Notes: generated by a model not told the origin, from the letters alone. Positions 50,873-61,940 are shown, counted from the first letter of the stretch. The stretch is DNA of 64,000 nt from Planctomycetota bacterium (GCA_026692905.1 JAPLNL010000098.1:1-64000), one strand, 5' to 3'. A program made the numbers and translations.

Positions 50873-53698
50873 CTAGCGGTTGCTTGAAGTCGAGATTGGG
50901 ATAGCTTCTTGTGCGTCCGTCAATGCTTCGCTTGGAAAATAGGGGCGAGTTAGAATCTCGTTGGGTTGAGAGGGCATGATCATTTTGGCCGTAATGTTAG
51001 CCACTTCTGCTTTCATCTCACCTCGGGTTTCGAAGTGAATTCGCAGGGCCCGCTCCTCGGTCACAAAGCGAATGAGATCGAACCGACGCCATTCGTACTG
51101 TGACGTATCGGCTGACGAGATCAACTGGCCGAGAGACTCGCCACCGAGACTATCGCTAACCAACAATCCACTTTGGGTTTCTCCGACAGGTGACTGAATG
51201 CGAACCAAACCCTCGACGTGAATCATGGCTCCGGCAGGCGCAGAAATCGGTGGTGACGAAACCCGCATCACGGCTCCACCGTAACCTGATGGAATAGGCT
51301 GCCCTTGCATGGAACGAGCAGTTACGACGAGTGTCGGAAGGCCGTCAGGACCGATTGCGCCAACAAGGCAATCACTTTGTACGTTTTCGATCAAACGCCG
51401 ATCGACTTGCCATTGCGATTCGTAAAGCTGAGCGGTGTCTCGAAAAGGAACACCGGGAACTGCAATGTTCTGTGCATTTCGCCCGGCCAACAATTGAATG
51501 AACTCCCAGTGGATGGGCAAGGAAAGTGGCGAGGCCAGAAGAGGAGTGCTTTGAAAGGCACCAAATTCAGAAGTCGCCTCCTCCCAGGAACCACGTACAA
51601 CCCGCTGTGCAATCAGCAACGCTTGATCTGCAGACTTCATCGCCTGTGGAATATTGGAACGCCTCAGGAGAATCATCGCGCTGCGTTGAAGCGACTCAGC
51701 CCGCTTGATCTCCTCCCATCGAGGGTCGCTGGCTGAAACGCGTTGCGAGTTCATGGAAAGCTGCGCAAGCTCGATCACTTGTGCCGACATATCGATTCGG
51801 GAACTGACAAGCCCCGCGGTTACTTCAGGCTGGGAAAGCTTGTCGCGGAGATAGGTTAATGGCATCGCATCGGCCGCGGAAACAATCTGTTCAATCATCG
51901 CCGGATTCTCGATAACAACTTGCCAGCCGCCGGGGGTCTGCTCAGGTCGCATAGGTTCTAACTCGCCATGGGTGATACGGTAGACGCTTCGCATTTGCCC
52001 TGAAACGGGCAGCGTAACTTTGAGTCTTTCCGTCGCTGGAGCCACGGAACAGATTTGATCCATGGGTCCGGATGCAATAATGATCGCAAGCTGACTTTTG
52101 GGGGTTTCTAAGACCGTCGCTGTATGGTTTGGAGAATCGGTTGGAATGGTTCGCCAAGTCGATTGGCCAGCTTGAATCCAGGGCATCAGGAGATCGATTT
52201 CCATATTGATACTCGCATAGCCCTCACCTCGCTTTTGAGAGGTTAGGTCTCCCGCATCGAGCGGCGACGCAGAACGAAAGATAAAGCCTCGTGCCCCTTG
52301 CATCATGCTGCGATAAAACTGCAAACGAACTTGCAATAGATCGTAATCGAAGGTACTTGAGGCATTGGTTCGCAAGGTCCTATTGGCAATGGTCTTTTGA
52401 ACGAACCACTCATCTGGCATTTGAGTCACGATCGAGACGAGAGCACTAGTTCGGCCTGCCAAAGGACGCAAATCGGTTTGCATAATTTGGCCGGCCTCGC
52501 TGGCCGAACGAATCCGAGTTGGCAGCGGTACCGGAATAGCCAAACTATCGCTCATGCGGCTATACTGTCCAAACATCTCCATCGCTTCGCCTACGACGGG
52601 GCGCGCCAGCCATTGCGGAAAGCGTGTGAGTCGGGACGCAACGATTCTCGACGAGTCCAAATTAGATCGATCCAAGGTCGTCCCTAAGAGCCAGCCTTGG
52701 ATATGGCGATAATTATTGGCGAGCTCCTGTGTGGGTACCAAGTCAGGCGGTCGGGCAATGACTCCCATTTGCGAACCCAATGCTTGTTCGGCAATCAGAG
52801 GATCATTCGGATTGTTCGTGATGATTGCAGTGAACCCAAGTGACTTTAGATGATGCAAGCTCTCCCCTTGGTGCAAAATCCAACGTGGCACCGTAGCTTG
52901 CAGAACGCGAAGCTGTTCCTGGACCGGAAGGGTTGCTGTGTTTTGAAGCCCCCCAATCATTGCTCTTTCCTGAAGCCTTGGAGACATAGGCGAAACCATG
53001 CCATCGATTCGCAAGTCGTCCACCTTGATTCTAATCGTACCCGGATTGGTGTATACGCTGAGTACTACCGCATCGATGTACGCATCCTGAAGATCGATTC
53101 CTGCCCCAAATTTTGTCTTCAGGTATCGAACGCGTTCTTCAAACTGTGTCGGGACCTCCGCGATCGTCGAGGTTGACCATCGCCCCATCCCTTCGTTGGC
53201 ATTCCCAAGCAGGACTTCTGTAATTGGATCGTGCGTTGCCGGATGCGCGCTCCTGGGAAACACAACTCGGAAGCCGATGCGCATGCCGCTTTGCGCAGTG
53301 AGGATCTTCATCGAGGCTTTCAGGTCATCGATAATAACGCATGGCTCAATGGCGCGGGTTAAGTAGACCTTCGTGCCTCGCTCAAACGAGGTTTCGATAA
53401 TCTCAACGCCAGGTTCCGTTTGGCGAAATTTGGAAAGCTGGGCCTTTGCATCGCTATCCCACAGTACAAACTTTTGAAACGGTTCGTCGAAGGTATCGAT
53501 TTCCTGTGCGTCTCCACTAGGCAAAGTTGCCAGGAGAACGAGAATCAAAAAAGCGAGCGGTTGCCAGCGCAAACCTACCCCAAAACCGATAACCGGCCAA
53601 CGGGTTGACTTTTTGCAACAAAGTCCGAATGAATAGTGGAGAAAAAGAAACATAGGGGGCAACCTGACGTGCAAAACCGTAAGTCTTGCTTGTAGCAT
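50873..53698 (-). CDS. Large exported orphan protein, planctomycete type
   Basis: A 941-residue protein I cannot assign. A long N-terminus leads to a hydrophobic stretch (PLAFLILVLLATLPSGDAQE, about 46-65), probably a signal peptide or anchor. Residues about 70-240 look like a beta-sandwich domain (DLKASMKILTAQSGMRIGFR). About 250-560 resembles a degenerate TIM barrel (FTAIITNNPN, HIQGWLLGT, RPVVGEAMEMF, MMQGARGFIFRSA), a helical region follows, and a C-terminal beta sandwich closes (IHVEGLVRI, VSDSLGGESLG, YEWRRFDLIR, LRIHFETRG). This arrangement resembles large glycoside-hydrolase-like proteins whose catalytic acids are lost. ATG at 53653 is an alternative start. Monocistronic. Confidence 0.65.
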   Translation of the reverse strand: MLQARLTVLHVRLPPMFLFLHYSFGLCCKKSTRWPVIGFGVGLRWQPLAFLILVLLATLPSGDAQEIDTFDEPFQKFVLWDSDAKAQLSKFRQTEPGVEIIETSFERGTKVYLTRAIEPCVIIDDLKASMKILTAQSGMRIGFRVVFPRSAHPATHDPITEVLLGNANEGMGRWSTSTIAEVPTQFEERVRYLKTKFGAGIDLQDAYIDAVVLSVYTNPGTIRIKVDDLRIDGMVSPMSPRLQERAMIGGLQNTATLPVQEQLRVLQATVPRWILHQGESLHHLKSLGFTAIITNNPNDPLIAEQALGSQMGVIARPPDLVPTQELANNYRHIQGWLLGTTLDRSNLDSSRIVASRLTRFPQWLARPVVGEAMEMFGQYSRMSDSLAIPVPLPTRIRSASEAGQIMQTDLRPLAGRTSALVSIVTQMPDEWFVQKTIANRTLRTNASSTFDYDLLQVRLQFYRSMMQGARGFIFRSASPLDAGDLTSQKRGEGYASINMEIDLLMPWIQAGQSTWRTIPTDSPNHTATVLETPKSQLAIIIASGPMDQICSVAPATERLKVTLPVSGQMRSVYRITHGELEPMRPEQTPGGWQVVIENPAMIEQIVSAADAMPLTYLRDKLSQPEVTAGLVSSRIDMSAQVIELAQLSMNSQRVSASDPRWEEIKRAESLQRSAMILLRRSNIPQAMKSADQALLIAQRVVRGSWEEATSEFGAFQSTPLLASPLSLPIHWEFIQLLAGRNAQNIAVPGVPFRDTAQLYESQWQVDRRLIENVQSDCLVGAIGPDGLPTLVVTARSMQGQPIPSGYGGAVMRVSSPPISAPAGAMIHVEGLVRIQSPVGETQSGLLVSDSLGGESLGQLISSADTSQYEWRRFDLIRFVTEERALRIHFETRGEMKAEVANITAKMIMPSQPNEILTRPYFPSEALTDAQEAIPISTSSNR

Positions 53699-53935
53699 GA
53701 CTTACAGCACGATTCCAGACCGATTGATGTTGCAAAAACCCCACCGACTTTTTGGGTTAGGAAATTCAAACCGAACAAATCGACTTTCCTAAGTCCTTGA
53801 CTAGCATGGGTTTACCCTCCATGTTAGAAGCCTCTGCGAAGAATGTCGGCACGATAGCTGCATTTCTTTAATTTCATAATCGCCCACAAACTTTACGGCA
53901 ACCTACTTCCAATCGCTACTTTGAGGAGCCTCAGC

Positions 53936-54268
53936 ATGAGCCACGCAGCCCAATCGACCGAAAATCTCGTAAACGATACACCGAGCGAACTCGTCGATCT
54001 CCAAAAAGTTATCGAAATGCTTCCACCTGCACAACGGTTGACGATTCAGCCAGCGTTTCAACGCGTGGTTGAAAGCACCAATCGCCGACGCAAGATTTTG
54101 CAACTGGTTCAGGATTCCATCGGCCAACTCCGACTGGACATGAAGTATTTGGTTTTTGATTTGGAAGCAACTCGACGCGAACGAGACGCCTACCAAAGAC
54201 AAATTCAAGAACTAATGGGCGAACAAGGTGATGCGGACGAAGGATCGTCGGAAGAAAATCAGGATTAG
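53936..54268 (+). CDS. Small soluble helical protein of unknown function
   Basis: A 110-residue, highly charged protein: LVDLQKVIEMLPPAQRLTI, ESTNRRRKILQLVQDSIGQLRLDMKYLVFDLEATRRERDAY, then an acidic tail. The central part has heptads consistent with a coiled coil. No family was recognised. The start at 53936 has GAGGAG eight bases upstream, a strong site. A clear terminator at 54378 isolates it from the kinase, so it is a regulated single gene, divergent from the 941-residue gene. Confidence 0.82.
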   Translation: MSHAAQSTENLVNDTPSELVDLQKVIEMLPPAQRLTIQPAFQRVVESTNRRRKILQLVQDSIGQLRLDMKYLVFDLEATRRERDAYQRQIQELMGEQGDADEGSSEENQD

Positions 54269-54377
54269 TTGACTTGGAAGAGTGCATTAGCTTGTGTTAT
54301 TGAGTATCGATAGTCGCCACTTTCGCCCTCAAAAAGACCTCCGACAGAACAAAGCTATTCGCATTCGAACCATTGAG

Positions 54378-54425
54378 CAGGCGAGTCGATTTGGGCAAAA
54401 TAGCCAGAATCGACTCGCCTGTTTT
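54378..54425 (+). terminator. Rho-independent terminator between the coiled-coil and kinase genes
   Basis: CAGGCGAGTCGATT pairs perfectly with AATCGACTCGCCTG across a 16-base loop and runs into TTTTGC. This rules out a kinase start upstream of about 54425. Confidence 0.85.
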
Positions 54426-54522
54426 GCTTAATGGTTTGCTTGCCGACTTGATTTGGCTTACGCTAGTAATGAGTCGGCTTGATTTTCCTCCTCCTCTTTC
54501 TCTTCGTCGGTCTGACGCTTCG

Positions 54523-56022
54523 ATGGAATTTACCCCTCGCTCATTAACCCAACGCGCAATCGATCTGGAGTTAGCAACTCCAGAGCAGATCGATCGAATT
54601 TGGGGGGAATTGCGCACCAGCGACGTGAGCTTAGAGGACGTCAAGAACCTTCTGCTACGCAAAGGGATCCTGACGAACTTCCAGCTGGATCGGATGTGCA
54701 CCGGCGAACGGCTCGGTTTTTTTTATGGGCCGTACCGAGTGCTTTATATGATCGGTGCCGGAACGTTCGCTCGCGTGTTTCGCTGTGTTCACCGCGATAC
54801 CGGTCGTGTCGTTGCCATTAAAGTTCTGCGTCGCCGACACCGCGATCAAGTTGCATCGGTCGAACAGTTTCTCCGCGAAGGCCGAATGGGGCTTCAGTTG
54901 CGGCATCCCAACATCGTAACGATCCACGAGATCGAGAACGATGCGAGATCACCTTATCTCGTTATGGAATTCGTAGAGGGAGAAACGTTGCGTGAAATCT
55001 TGAAGATTCGCGGAAGCTTTGGGCCTCTCGATTCCTTGCGCATGATGCAGGATATTTGCGCCGGGCTGGACTTTGCAGCTTCCAAGGGGATTACTCACCG
55101 CGACTTAAAGCTGACAAACGTGCTGGTTCATGCAAGCGGACGTTGCAAGTTGGTGGACTTTGGTTTGGCCGCGTTGGCTGACGTTTCGTCACCTGAAGCG
55201 ATTGCGGATTGCCCCAGCGCCAGAGCGATCGACTATGCTGCTCTTGAACGGGGTACTGGAGTTCGCAAAGGAGACCCGCGAAGCGATTTGTTTTTCGTCG
55301 GTGTCATTTTTTACAACGTCGTGTGTGGCAAGCCAGCCCTGACAGAAACGCGCGATCGAATGCAGCGCCTCAGCGTCTCCCGCTTCACAGAGTTTCCGCC
55401 TTTAGGCGAACGAATCCAAGGACTCCCGGAGCAAATCTATGCGATTTGCAACAAGGCTCTGGAGTTCGATCCAGAAAAGCGTTACCAGACGCCAGGTGCG
55501 ATCCTGAGCGACGTGCAGGCAGCGATCAAAAAACTAGAAAACCCAGATGGCCAATCTATAGTGAAAAAAACAGCCCTGCACTCGATTCAAACCGTCAATG
55601 AAGAAGATGCGAAAGAGGGACAAGGCAAAACGTTAATCGTTGTTGAAAGCAAACCAGAATTGCAAAATATTTTGCGAGAGAAGCTCAAGAATCGAGGCTA
55701 TCGAGTTTTGATTTTTGGCGACCCCGAACGAGCTCTCAGCAAGTTCGCTCCAGACGAGACGCCTCCGGCGGACTGCGTTGTATTATGCGCCCCAGACCTC
55801 GGCAATCTTGCACTCGAGGCTTTCAATCAATTTTCCCAACAAGAACACACGAAAAACATTCCGCTGGTCATGTTGGTAGACCCAAAGCAACAACACATTA
55901 TTCGAGGCGCGAAAACCAGTCCCATTCATGTGCTTATCGCATTGCCACTCAAAGTCCGAGAGCTTCGCCAAGCTCTAATGAAGTTAACAATGCAATCATC
56001 GGTTAATCCCGTCGTCGAGTAA
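54523..56022 (+). CDS. Ser/Thr protein kinase with a degenerate receiver domain
   Basis: A 499-residue protein. A helical N-terminal domain (SLTQRAIDLELATPEQIDRI) is followed by a kinase with Gly loop GAGTFARVF (78-86), Lys100 (VAIK), HRDLKLTN (192-199) and DFG (212-214); the APE motif is replaced by AALE. A linker leads to a receiver-like domain from about 369 (KTLIVVESKPELQ). Where the phosphoacceptor Asp should be (DCVVLC), there is Cys422, and the Lys of the usual KP motif is missing, so it is a pseudo-receiver. It probably binds a partner instead. The ATG at 54469 adds 18 residues. Soluble; no membrane segment. Lone gene, convergent with glnD. Confidence 0.85.
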   Translation: MEFTPRSLTQRAIDLELATPEQIDRIWGELRTSDVSLEDVKNLLLRKGILTNFQLDRMCTGERLGFFYGPYRVLYMIGAGTFARVFRCVHRDTGRVVAIKVLRRRHRDQVASVEQFLREGRMGLQLRHPNIVTIHEIENDARSPYLVMEFVEGETLREILKIRGSFGPLDSLRMMQDICAGLDFAASKGITHRDLKLTNVLVHASGRCKLVDFGLAALADVSSPEAIADCPSARAIDYAALERGTGVRKGDPRSDLFFVGVIFYNVVCGKPALTETRDRMQRLSVSRFTEFPPLGERIQGLPEQIYAICNKALEFDPEKRYQTPGAILSDVQAAIKKLENPDGQSIVKKTALHSIQTVNEEDAKEGQGKTLIVVESKPELQNILREKLKNRGYRVLIFGDPERALSKFAPDETPPADCVVLCAPDLGNLALEAFNQFSQQEHTKNIPLVMLVDPKQQHIIRGAKTSPIHVLIALPLKVRELRQALMKLTMQSSVNPVVE

Positions 56023-56039
56023 CTCGCGATTCCATCGTA

Positions 56040-58676
56040 TCAGGCCCTTGGATCTACCGTTTCAATCGCTCTTAACAAGCTATGACGTAAAGTATAAAGC
56101 CGCGTTGGCTCTGTTACTTTCTGCCCTTCCAGATCTGTAACGTAAAAGACGTCGACGACTTGGTCTAGATGTGTGCTGACCTTCGCAACCTGCAAATCCA
56201 AATTGAGATCGAAGAGGATTTTGGAGATGTCGTACAACAATCCAATTCGGTCATAGGCAAACACAGAAATAATCGTATTGGTCTCGGAGGTGCTGTTGTC
56301 GAATCGGATTTGGGTGGGCTGAACCCGAGCATTGGCGGCATCGAATGTGGATTGGGATTTCCAAATACGTCGAAATACGGGCGGCTTTGCATCTCTTGAA
56401 TCAATCGACTGCACCAATTGCTTGCAGACTTGCTCGATACGATGGGGTGGCGGTGTGCCTTCGTAATCTGCGTCCTGGACCACAAACCGATCCCACGCGA
56501 TGCGCCCGGGTTGAGTATGAATTTCTGCTGATAGGATGCTCAGTCCTTGGCTGGATAGAGCGCCTGCAATCAAGTGAAACAGGCCGATCGACTGCTCCTG
56601 ACGGACGGCTGTCACATATTCCGTCGTATCTTGGTTGGGCAGGAAATTCCCCCATGCTTGAACTGGTTTTTCGGGGGTCAATTGACGAATACGTCGCAAC
56701 TCTTCCATTAGTTCTTTGGGTTTGATCGACAGCAGGTAACCTGCAGGAATGGCTTCTATCTGTTCTGTGCACCATTCGTTCTCTCGCTCTTCGGCCGTTC
56801 GGTGCGCCATGACAGCGGTCCGTTGAGTTGCCACGATATCGAGAAATCGCTGATCGGGACTGTCGCTTCGAAATTGCGATTCGGTGGCATCATACAATTG
56901 CAGAATGAGCCTTAGCTTCCAATCATTCAACGCGCCTGGCCCCACTGCGTCCAAATCGGCACAACTCAAAACCATCAACATCTGCAATCGCTCAATCGAA
57001 CCCACTTGTTTTGCAAAGTTGACAATAGGATCCTTTTGCGAAAGATCAAACCGAAATGCGGTATGTGCCATCAGCAAATGCTGGTGAACCAAAAAAACCA
57101 ACAGCTCCCGATCAGCATCCGATAGTTTGAATAAGACCGCGGTTTCCTCTGCAATGACACGTCCTACCTCGCTGTGATCTTCCGGAAACCCCTTTCCAAG
57201 ATCGTGCAGCAGGAGAGCCAGGTGCAAAATCATTTTGTTCTGCAAACCGCGGTAAACGCGACCAAGAACATCATCTGACTTCGCAAACTCGCCCGCGCAC
57301 TCAACCGCTCGAATGCAGTGCGCGTCAACCGTGTACTTGTGATATTCGTTGAACTGCAATAAACACCTGGCATGTCGCATGGCCGGAATGATTTGCTCGA
57401 GTACTCTTAGCTCATGCAATCTCCTTAGTATCTCACCGAGCCTTCCAGGTTCGGCAATCAACTGCAAAAACCGCTCGATCGCTTCGCTTCCCACTTGATC
57501 GGAGCGCCGCCTCAACATTGCCTGTCGAATCGTTCGCCAAGTCTTGTGCTCAATACGTCGCATGTAGCGGTTAGCTACCTGCATGAGCTCCAACACTTTA
57601 GCTGGATCCGATTGCAACTTTTCGAGACCCGCTCGCGTGGCCCAAATCTCGTTTAGCCCCAAACGTATTCCAGGGCTAATCGGCCATGCGATAAACCTGG
57701 AGAGATAGCCAACAAAGCTTGAACGCGACCGAGCCATCCCAACAAAATTCGCGGAGCTGTATCGCACCTCGCTAGTAAACTCAAAGTACTGTTGCATGAA
57801 CTCTTCGACCGGCAATACCCCATCTGTCCCTTTGAAATTCGACCAGGCTGCAAGCTCGATTTGCTTGGGCCGATCCAATGAATCTTGCGCTCGACCGGCC
57901 AAGAAGTGCAATTGATTTCTCAGTCGCAACAAATATTGGTAACCATCTCGAATGGCGCGGAAATCCTCTTGTGCCAACAATCCCATCTCAACCAATTGCT
58001 CTGGGTCTTTCTCACCAAAGCAGACGAAGCCGATCCAACGCACAATTTGAACGTCGCGCAAACAACCACGCGAACGCTTGACATTCGGATGAAGCAAGTA
58101 GACCAACTCGCCGAACTTCTGGCGTTCAACGAATCGCTCCTTCTCAATCAAAGCAGCCAATCGTCGCGATCGACGCTTGCAGCCAATTCGAAAGGAATTC
58201 AAAAAGCCCTCAAACAACGACTGACTTCCCTCGATCAAACGCATCTCGACCAAGGAAGTCAAAATGGTTGCATCGGTCCAAGCAATCTGCCGTGCTTGAA
58301 AGGGGGTTCGGGTTGAGAACCCCAACTGTAGCCCCGCATCAACAATCATCTGCGCGACCGCACGGGCTAATGGTGCGATTTCCGATTCGCTCACGCCACG
58401 ATAAAGCAGCATCAAGTCGATGTCGGAGAAGGGCGCTAAATCCCGTCGCCCGTAACCGCCCAGCCCCAAGAAGGCAAAGCAAGATGGGTCCAGCGGTTTT
58501 GGCATTCCCGCCAACGCAACTTGAATTAAGCCGTTAACGACTTGATCCACTTGATCTGCCCAAGCAAAACAAACCTGGGGACCAGTTGCTCCGGAATGGT
58601 GTAGATTAGCCGCCTTTAGACGCGCGTCCGCTAATTGCGAACGCGCCTTTACGACTTGCGGATGGAGAGATGACAA
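56040..58676 (-). CDS. glnD: PII uridylyltransferase / uridylyl-removing enzyme
   Basis: An 878-residue GlnD, a normal length. The nucleotidyltransferase motif GGYGRRDLAPFSDIDLML is at about 72-89 (GG, then the DxD acids). A helical linker follows, then the HD hydrolase domain (LLLHDLGKG with downstream VHQHLLM), and two C-terminal ACT domains (GLFHLIAGALSSQGLSILSA; IGLLYDISKILFDLNLDLQV) that sense glutamine. It modifies PII according to nitrogen status. Starts at TTG 58676, 14 bases after glnB, so the sensor and its modifier are co-transcribed. Confidence 0.95.
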   Translation of the reverse strand: MSSLHPQVVKARSQLADARLKAANLHHSGATGPQVCFAWADQVDQVVNGLIQVALAGMPKPLDPSCFAFLGLGGYGRRDLAPFSDIDLMLLYRGVSESEIAPLARAVAQMIVDAGLQLGFSTRTPFQARQIAWTDATILTSLVEMRLIEGSQSLFEGFLNSFRIGCKRRSRRLAALIEKERFVERQKFGELVYLLHPNVKRSRGCLRDVQIVRWIGFVCFGEKDPEQLVEMGLLAQEDFRAIRDGYQYLLRLRNQLHFLAGRAQDSLDRPKQIELAAWSNFKGTDGVLPVEEFMQQYFEFTSEVRYSSANFVGMARSRSSFVGYLSRFIAWPISPGIRLGLNEIWATRAGLEKLQSDPAKVLELMQVANRYMRRIEHKTWRTIRQAMLRRRSDQVGSEAIERFLQLIAEPGRLGEILRRLHELRVLEQIIPAMRHARCLLQFNEYHKYTVDAHCIRAVECAGEFAKSDDVLGRVYRGLQNKMILHLALLLHDLGKGFPEDHSEVGRVIAEETAVLFKLSDADRELLVFLVHQHLLMAHTAFRFDLSQKDPIVNFAKQVGSIERLQMLMVLSCADLDAVGPGALNDWKLRLILQLYDATESQFRSDSPDQRFLDIVATQRTAVMAHRTAEERENEWCTEQIEAIPAGYLLSIKPKELMEELRRIRQLTPEKPVQAWGNFLPNQDTTEYVTAVRQEQSIGLFHLIAGALSSQGLSILSAEIHTQPGRIAWDRFVVQDADYEGTPPPHRIEQVCKQLVQSIDSRDAKPPVFRRIWKSQSTFDAANARVQPTQIRFDNSTSETNTIISVFAYDRIGLLYDISKILFDLNLDLQVAKVSTHLDQVVDVFYVTDLEGQKVTEPTRLYTLRHSLLRAIETVDPRA

Positions 58677-58690
58677 TTTGTTTGGACGTC

Positions 58691-59562
<872 letters not shown>

Positions 59563-61455
59563 CTAAGAGCCAGAAGCTGGAACCTGCACAGGCGGCGCTT
59601 TGGGAGCATCTACCGTCGGTGCAGGGCTAGCAGTCGCATTTGCAATTTCGCCTTCCAGTGGCTTGCGAGGCAGTTTTTCGTCTCGAATGGAGGCTTGATA
59701 CACAAAGGCAGCCATGATGATCGACGCTTGTTTTGCATCGTCAGCTTGAATGCGTTCGTAAACGTCCATGCTCGAGTGATGTGTTCGCGTATCGTACTCA
59801 ACCGGATCCTGGATAAATTGGAAGCCAGGCAAACCGATTCCGTCGAACGATTGGTGGTCTGTTCCGCCAGTATTGGACGACGTGATGGTGGTTGCTCCCA
59901 TGTCTGCAAACGGGGCTAGCCAAGCTCGGAAAATCGGTCGAACGGCTTCGTTTCCTTGCAGATAAATCCCTCGGATTTTCCCCGTGCCGTTATCCAAATT
60001 GAAATAAGTCGAGAATTTTTCGTGTTCCGCTTTGAGTTCGTAGGTGGGCTTGGGACGTGGAGCATCTCCACCTCCGCCGAACCCGCCCCCAAAACCACCC
60101 CGACCTGGTCCGCCCTTGCGACTACCGAAGTGATCGGCAACGTAGGCTTGTGATCCCAATAGTCCTTGCTCTTCTCCTGTCCACAAAGCAATGCGAATGG
60201 TTCGCCTTGGCTTGGCACCAACGGCTTTAAGAATTCGGACCGCCTCCAACGCAACACCGCAGCCGATTGCATTGTCGGTCGCCCCCGTGCCGGCATGCCA
60301 TGAGTCAAAGTGACCGCCGAGCATGACGACCTCATCCTTGAGGTCCGTGCCCGGAATTTCCGCCACGATATTGAAGCTATTCAAATCGGAATCGTGATAT
60401 CGCGATTCGACATCGATCGCAAGCTTTGGATGCGATCCCTTTTGAATCATTCGAACAATGCGATTGTAGTGCTCGGCCGCCATGACGAGTTGCGGTAGAA
60501 CTTCTGGAGGATCGACAGCCCATGGTCGCGGTCCCATACTGAATGGATTGCCACCTTCTCTGCCCGCAGGATCAGCTCGTCTGGGCATCGTCGCCGATTG
60601 AACAAAAACCGTTCCGCCGTCTCCTCGCCCAGGCTCGACCACGACGGCAGCTCCTTCCTCGTAAGCCATCTGCCATTTGTCCGCTTGGACCTGCATTGTA
60701 CCTCGCCCTTCTCGCGGCGGCTGTGCTGGTGCGGCATCCGTAGGTGCACCTGGTGCTGCCCCGCCCGCTGGAGCATCTGGCGCATTCCGTCCTCGACCGC
60801 CTCGTCCTCCAGCACCTGGAGCGCCTGGCCCACCTGCGCCTGGGGCCCCCGGAGGCCCACCGCGACGACGTGGTGTCGAAGGATCTGCATTGGCAAGTGT
60901 CAAAAGTTCGGCGTCGGTCTGACGCGTTGCTGGTGCTTCAAACAAAGCCTTGACTTCGCGAGGTGGACTGATGAAAACGATCGCTCGCCCTAACTTGCCT
61001 CGGTACTTTTCGAGCTCTTCAGGCGTCGATGCATCAAGATAAATCGGCTCGCTCGTAATCGTCTTGCTGGTACTTGGCGTCCACGCTTTTGGATGAGCAA
61101 TCAAAGCGGTGTAATGAGGCTCAACCAAATTGACCGAACAAGACTCCAACGTCCAGCCACGACCAAACGGCCCCCAGCTCTCAAGATGCGAATTCTCCAA
61201 ACCCCACTCGGCGAGCTTTTCTTTGGTCCATTCGCCAGCGATTTTGGTTAAAGGCGAACCGGTCAATCGGGGACCGTGAACGTCGGTCAAATAACTAATC
61301 GATTCCATAACCTGTGATCGTTCTAGCCCCTCTTCCTTGATCTTGTCGATCATCGCCGTATCGACCTTTTCGATAGGTGATTGGGCTGAAACAAAGGGAC
61401 TCAGAGCAAGACCGAACAGGGCTGCTGCTCGGCAAACGCGGGACTTCTTGTGCAT
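59563..61455 (-). CDS. Exported M28 zinc aminopeptidase-like protein
   Basis: A 630-residue protein. Signal peptide (ALFGLALSPFVSAQ) at 1-24. The M28 domain has HFDSWHAGTGATDNAIG (His and bridging Asp), WTGEEQGLLGSQAYV (catalytic and ligand Glu) and the later NTGGTDHQSFDGIG and HHSSMD with the last Asp and His. A Gly/Pro/Ala/Arg-rich insert of about 60 residues (around 205-265: GAPGAGGPGAPGAGGRGG) interrupts the PA-like domain before the catalytic part. It should trim peptides outside the cytoplasm. Stop codon is supplied by a family A repeat. Start ATG 61455 gives the signal peptide. Confidence 0.88.
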   Translation of the reverse strand: MHKKSRVCRAAALFGLALSPFVSAQSPIEKVDTAMIDKIKEEGLERSQVMESISYLTDVHGPRLTGSPLTKIAGEWTKEKLAEWGLENSHLESWGPFGRGWTLESCSVNLVEPHYTALIAHPKAWTPSTSKTITSEPIYLDASTPEELEKYRGKLGRAIVFISPPREVKALFEAPATRQTDAELLTLANADPSTPRRRGGPPGAPGAGGPGAPGAGGRGGRGRNAPDAPAGGAAPGAPTDAAPAQPPREGRGTMQVQADKWQMAYEEGAAVVVEPGRGDGGTVFVQSATMPRRADPAGREGGNPFSMGPRPWAVDPPEVLPQLVMAAEHYNRIVRMIQKGSHPKLAIDVESRYHDSDLNSFNIVAEIPGTDLKDEVVMLGGHFDSWHAGTGATDNAIGCGVALEAVRILKAVGAKPRRTIRIALWTGEEQGLLGSQAYVADHFGSRKGGPGRGGFGGGFGGGGDAPRPKPTYELKAEHEKFSTYFNLDNGTGKIRGIYLQGNEAVRPIFRAWLAPFADMGATTITSSNTGGTDHQSFDGIGLPGFQFIQDPVEYDTRTHHSSMDVYERIQADDAKQASIIMAAFVYQASIRDEKLPRKPLEGEIANATASPAPTVDAPKAPPVQVPASGS

Positions 61456-61598
61456 CGTCGACTCAACTTGGTAAGGACAAACGAATAACGTCAATAACAT
61501 GGACGATCCGACACTCGCCTTCGAATCTGGAATCGACGTATTATGCCTTGCCGAGTGCCGAGATGCTACAAGATGCAAACTGCAATTTCGCAACTTCG

Positions 61599-61940
61599 TC
61601 AGTCAGCATCGTCCAAGTCAGCATCGTCCACGTCGCTGGTGTCGATGGTACGGCGCTTGGCCAGTCGTAGCCGGATCGGACCTTTGAGTGTTTCGACTTT
61701 TCTTTCGTCAATATCGACCACTTCCCCGTTTTGCGTAATCTCAATTGCTCCATCGCGAACCATGTCCGATGCAACCTCGCGGACGGTGGTCATGAGTTCT
61801 CGCCACTTGGAACCGAATGTTCGTCCAATATCCGATGGACAAATGCTCTCTCCAGGCTTCATCATCAGCAAAAAACGAAGGATTTCATCGCGAATATCCT
61901 TGCTGCTGGGCTCCTCATGCTCGTTCCATCTGGTCTTCAT
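61599..61940 (-). CDS. DUF3253 protein
   Basis: A 113-residue protein matching DUF3253: IRDEILRFLLMMKPGESICPSDIGRTF, KWRELMTTVREVASDMVRDGAIEITQNGEVVD, then GPIRLRL. The pattern resembles a winged helix, so nucleic-acid binding is possible but unproven. The Asp-rich C-terminal tail comes from near-repeated DNA (CATCGTC units, 61608-61632). AGAGGT lies six bases before the ATG. It sits between the lipase-like and M28 genes on the same strand. Confidence 0.83.
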   Translation of the reverse strand: MKTRWNEHEEPSSKDIRDEILRFLLMMKPGESICPSDIGRTFGSKWRELMTTVREVASDMVRDGAIEITQNGEVVDIDERKVETLKGPIRLRLAKRRTIDTSDVDDADLDDAD

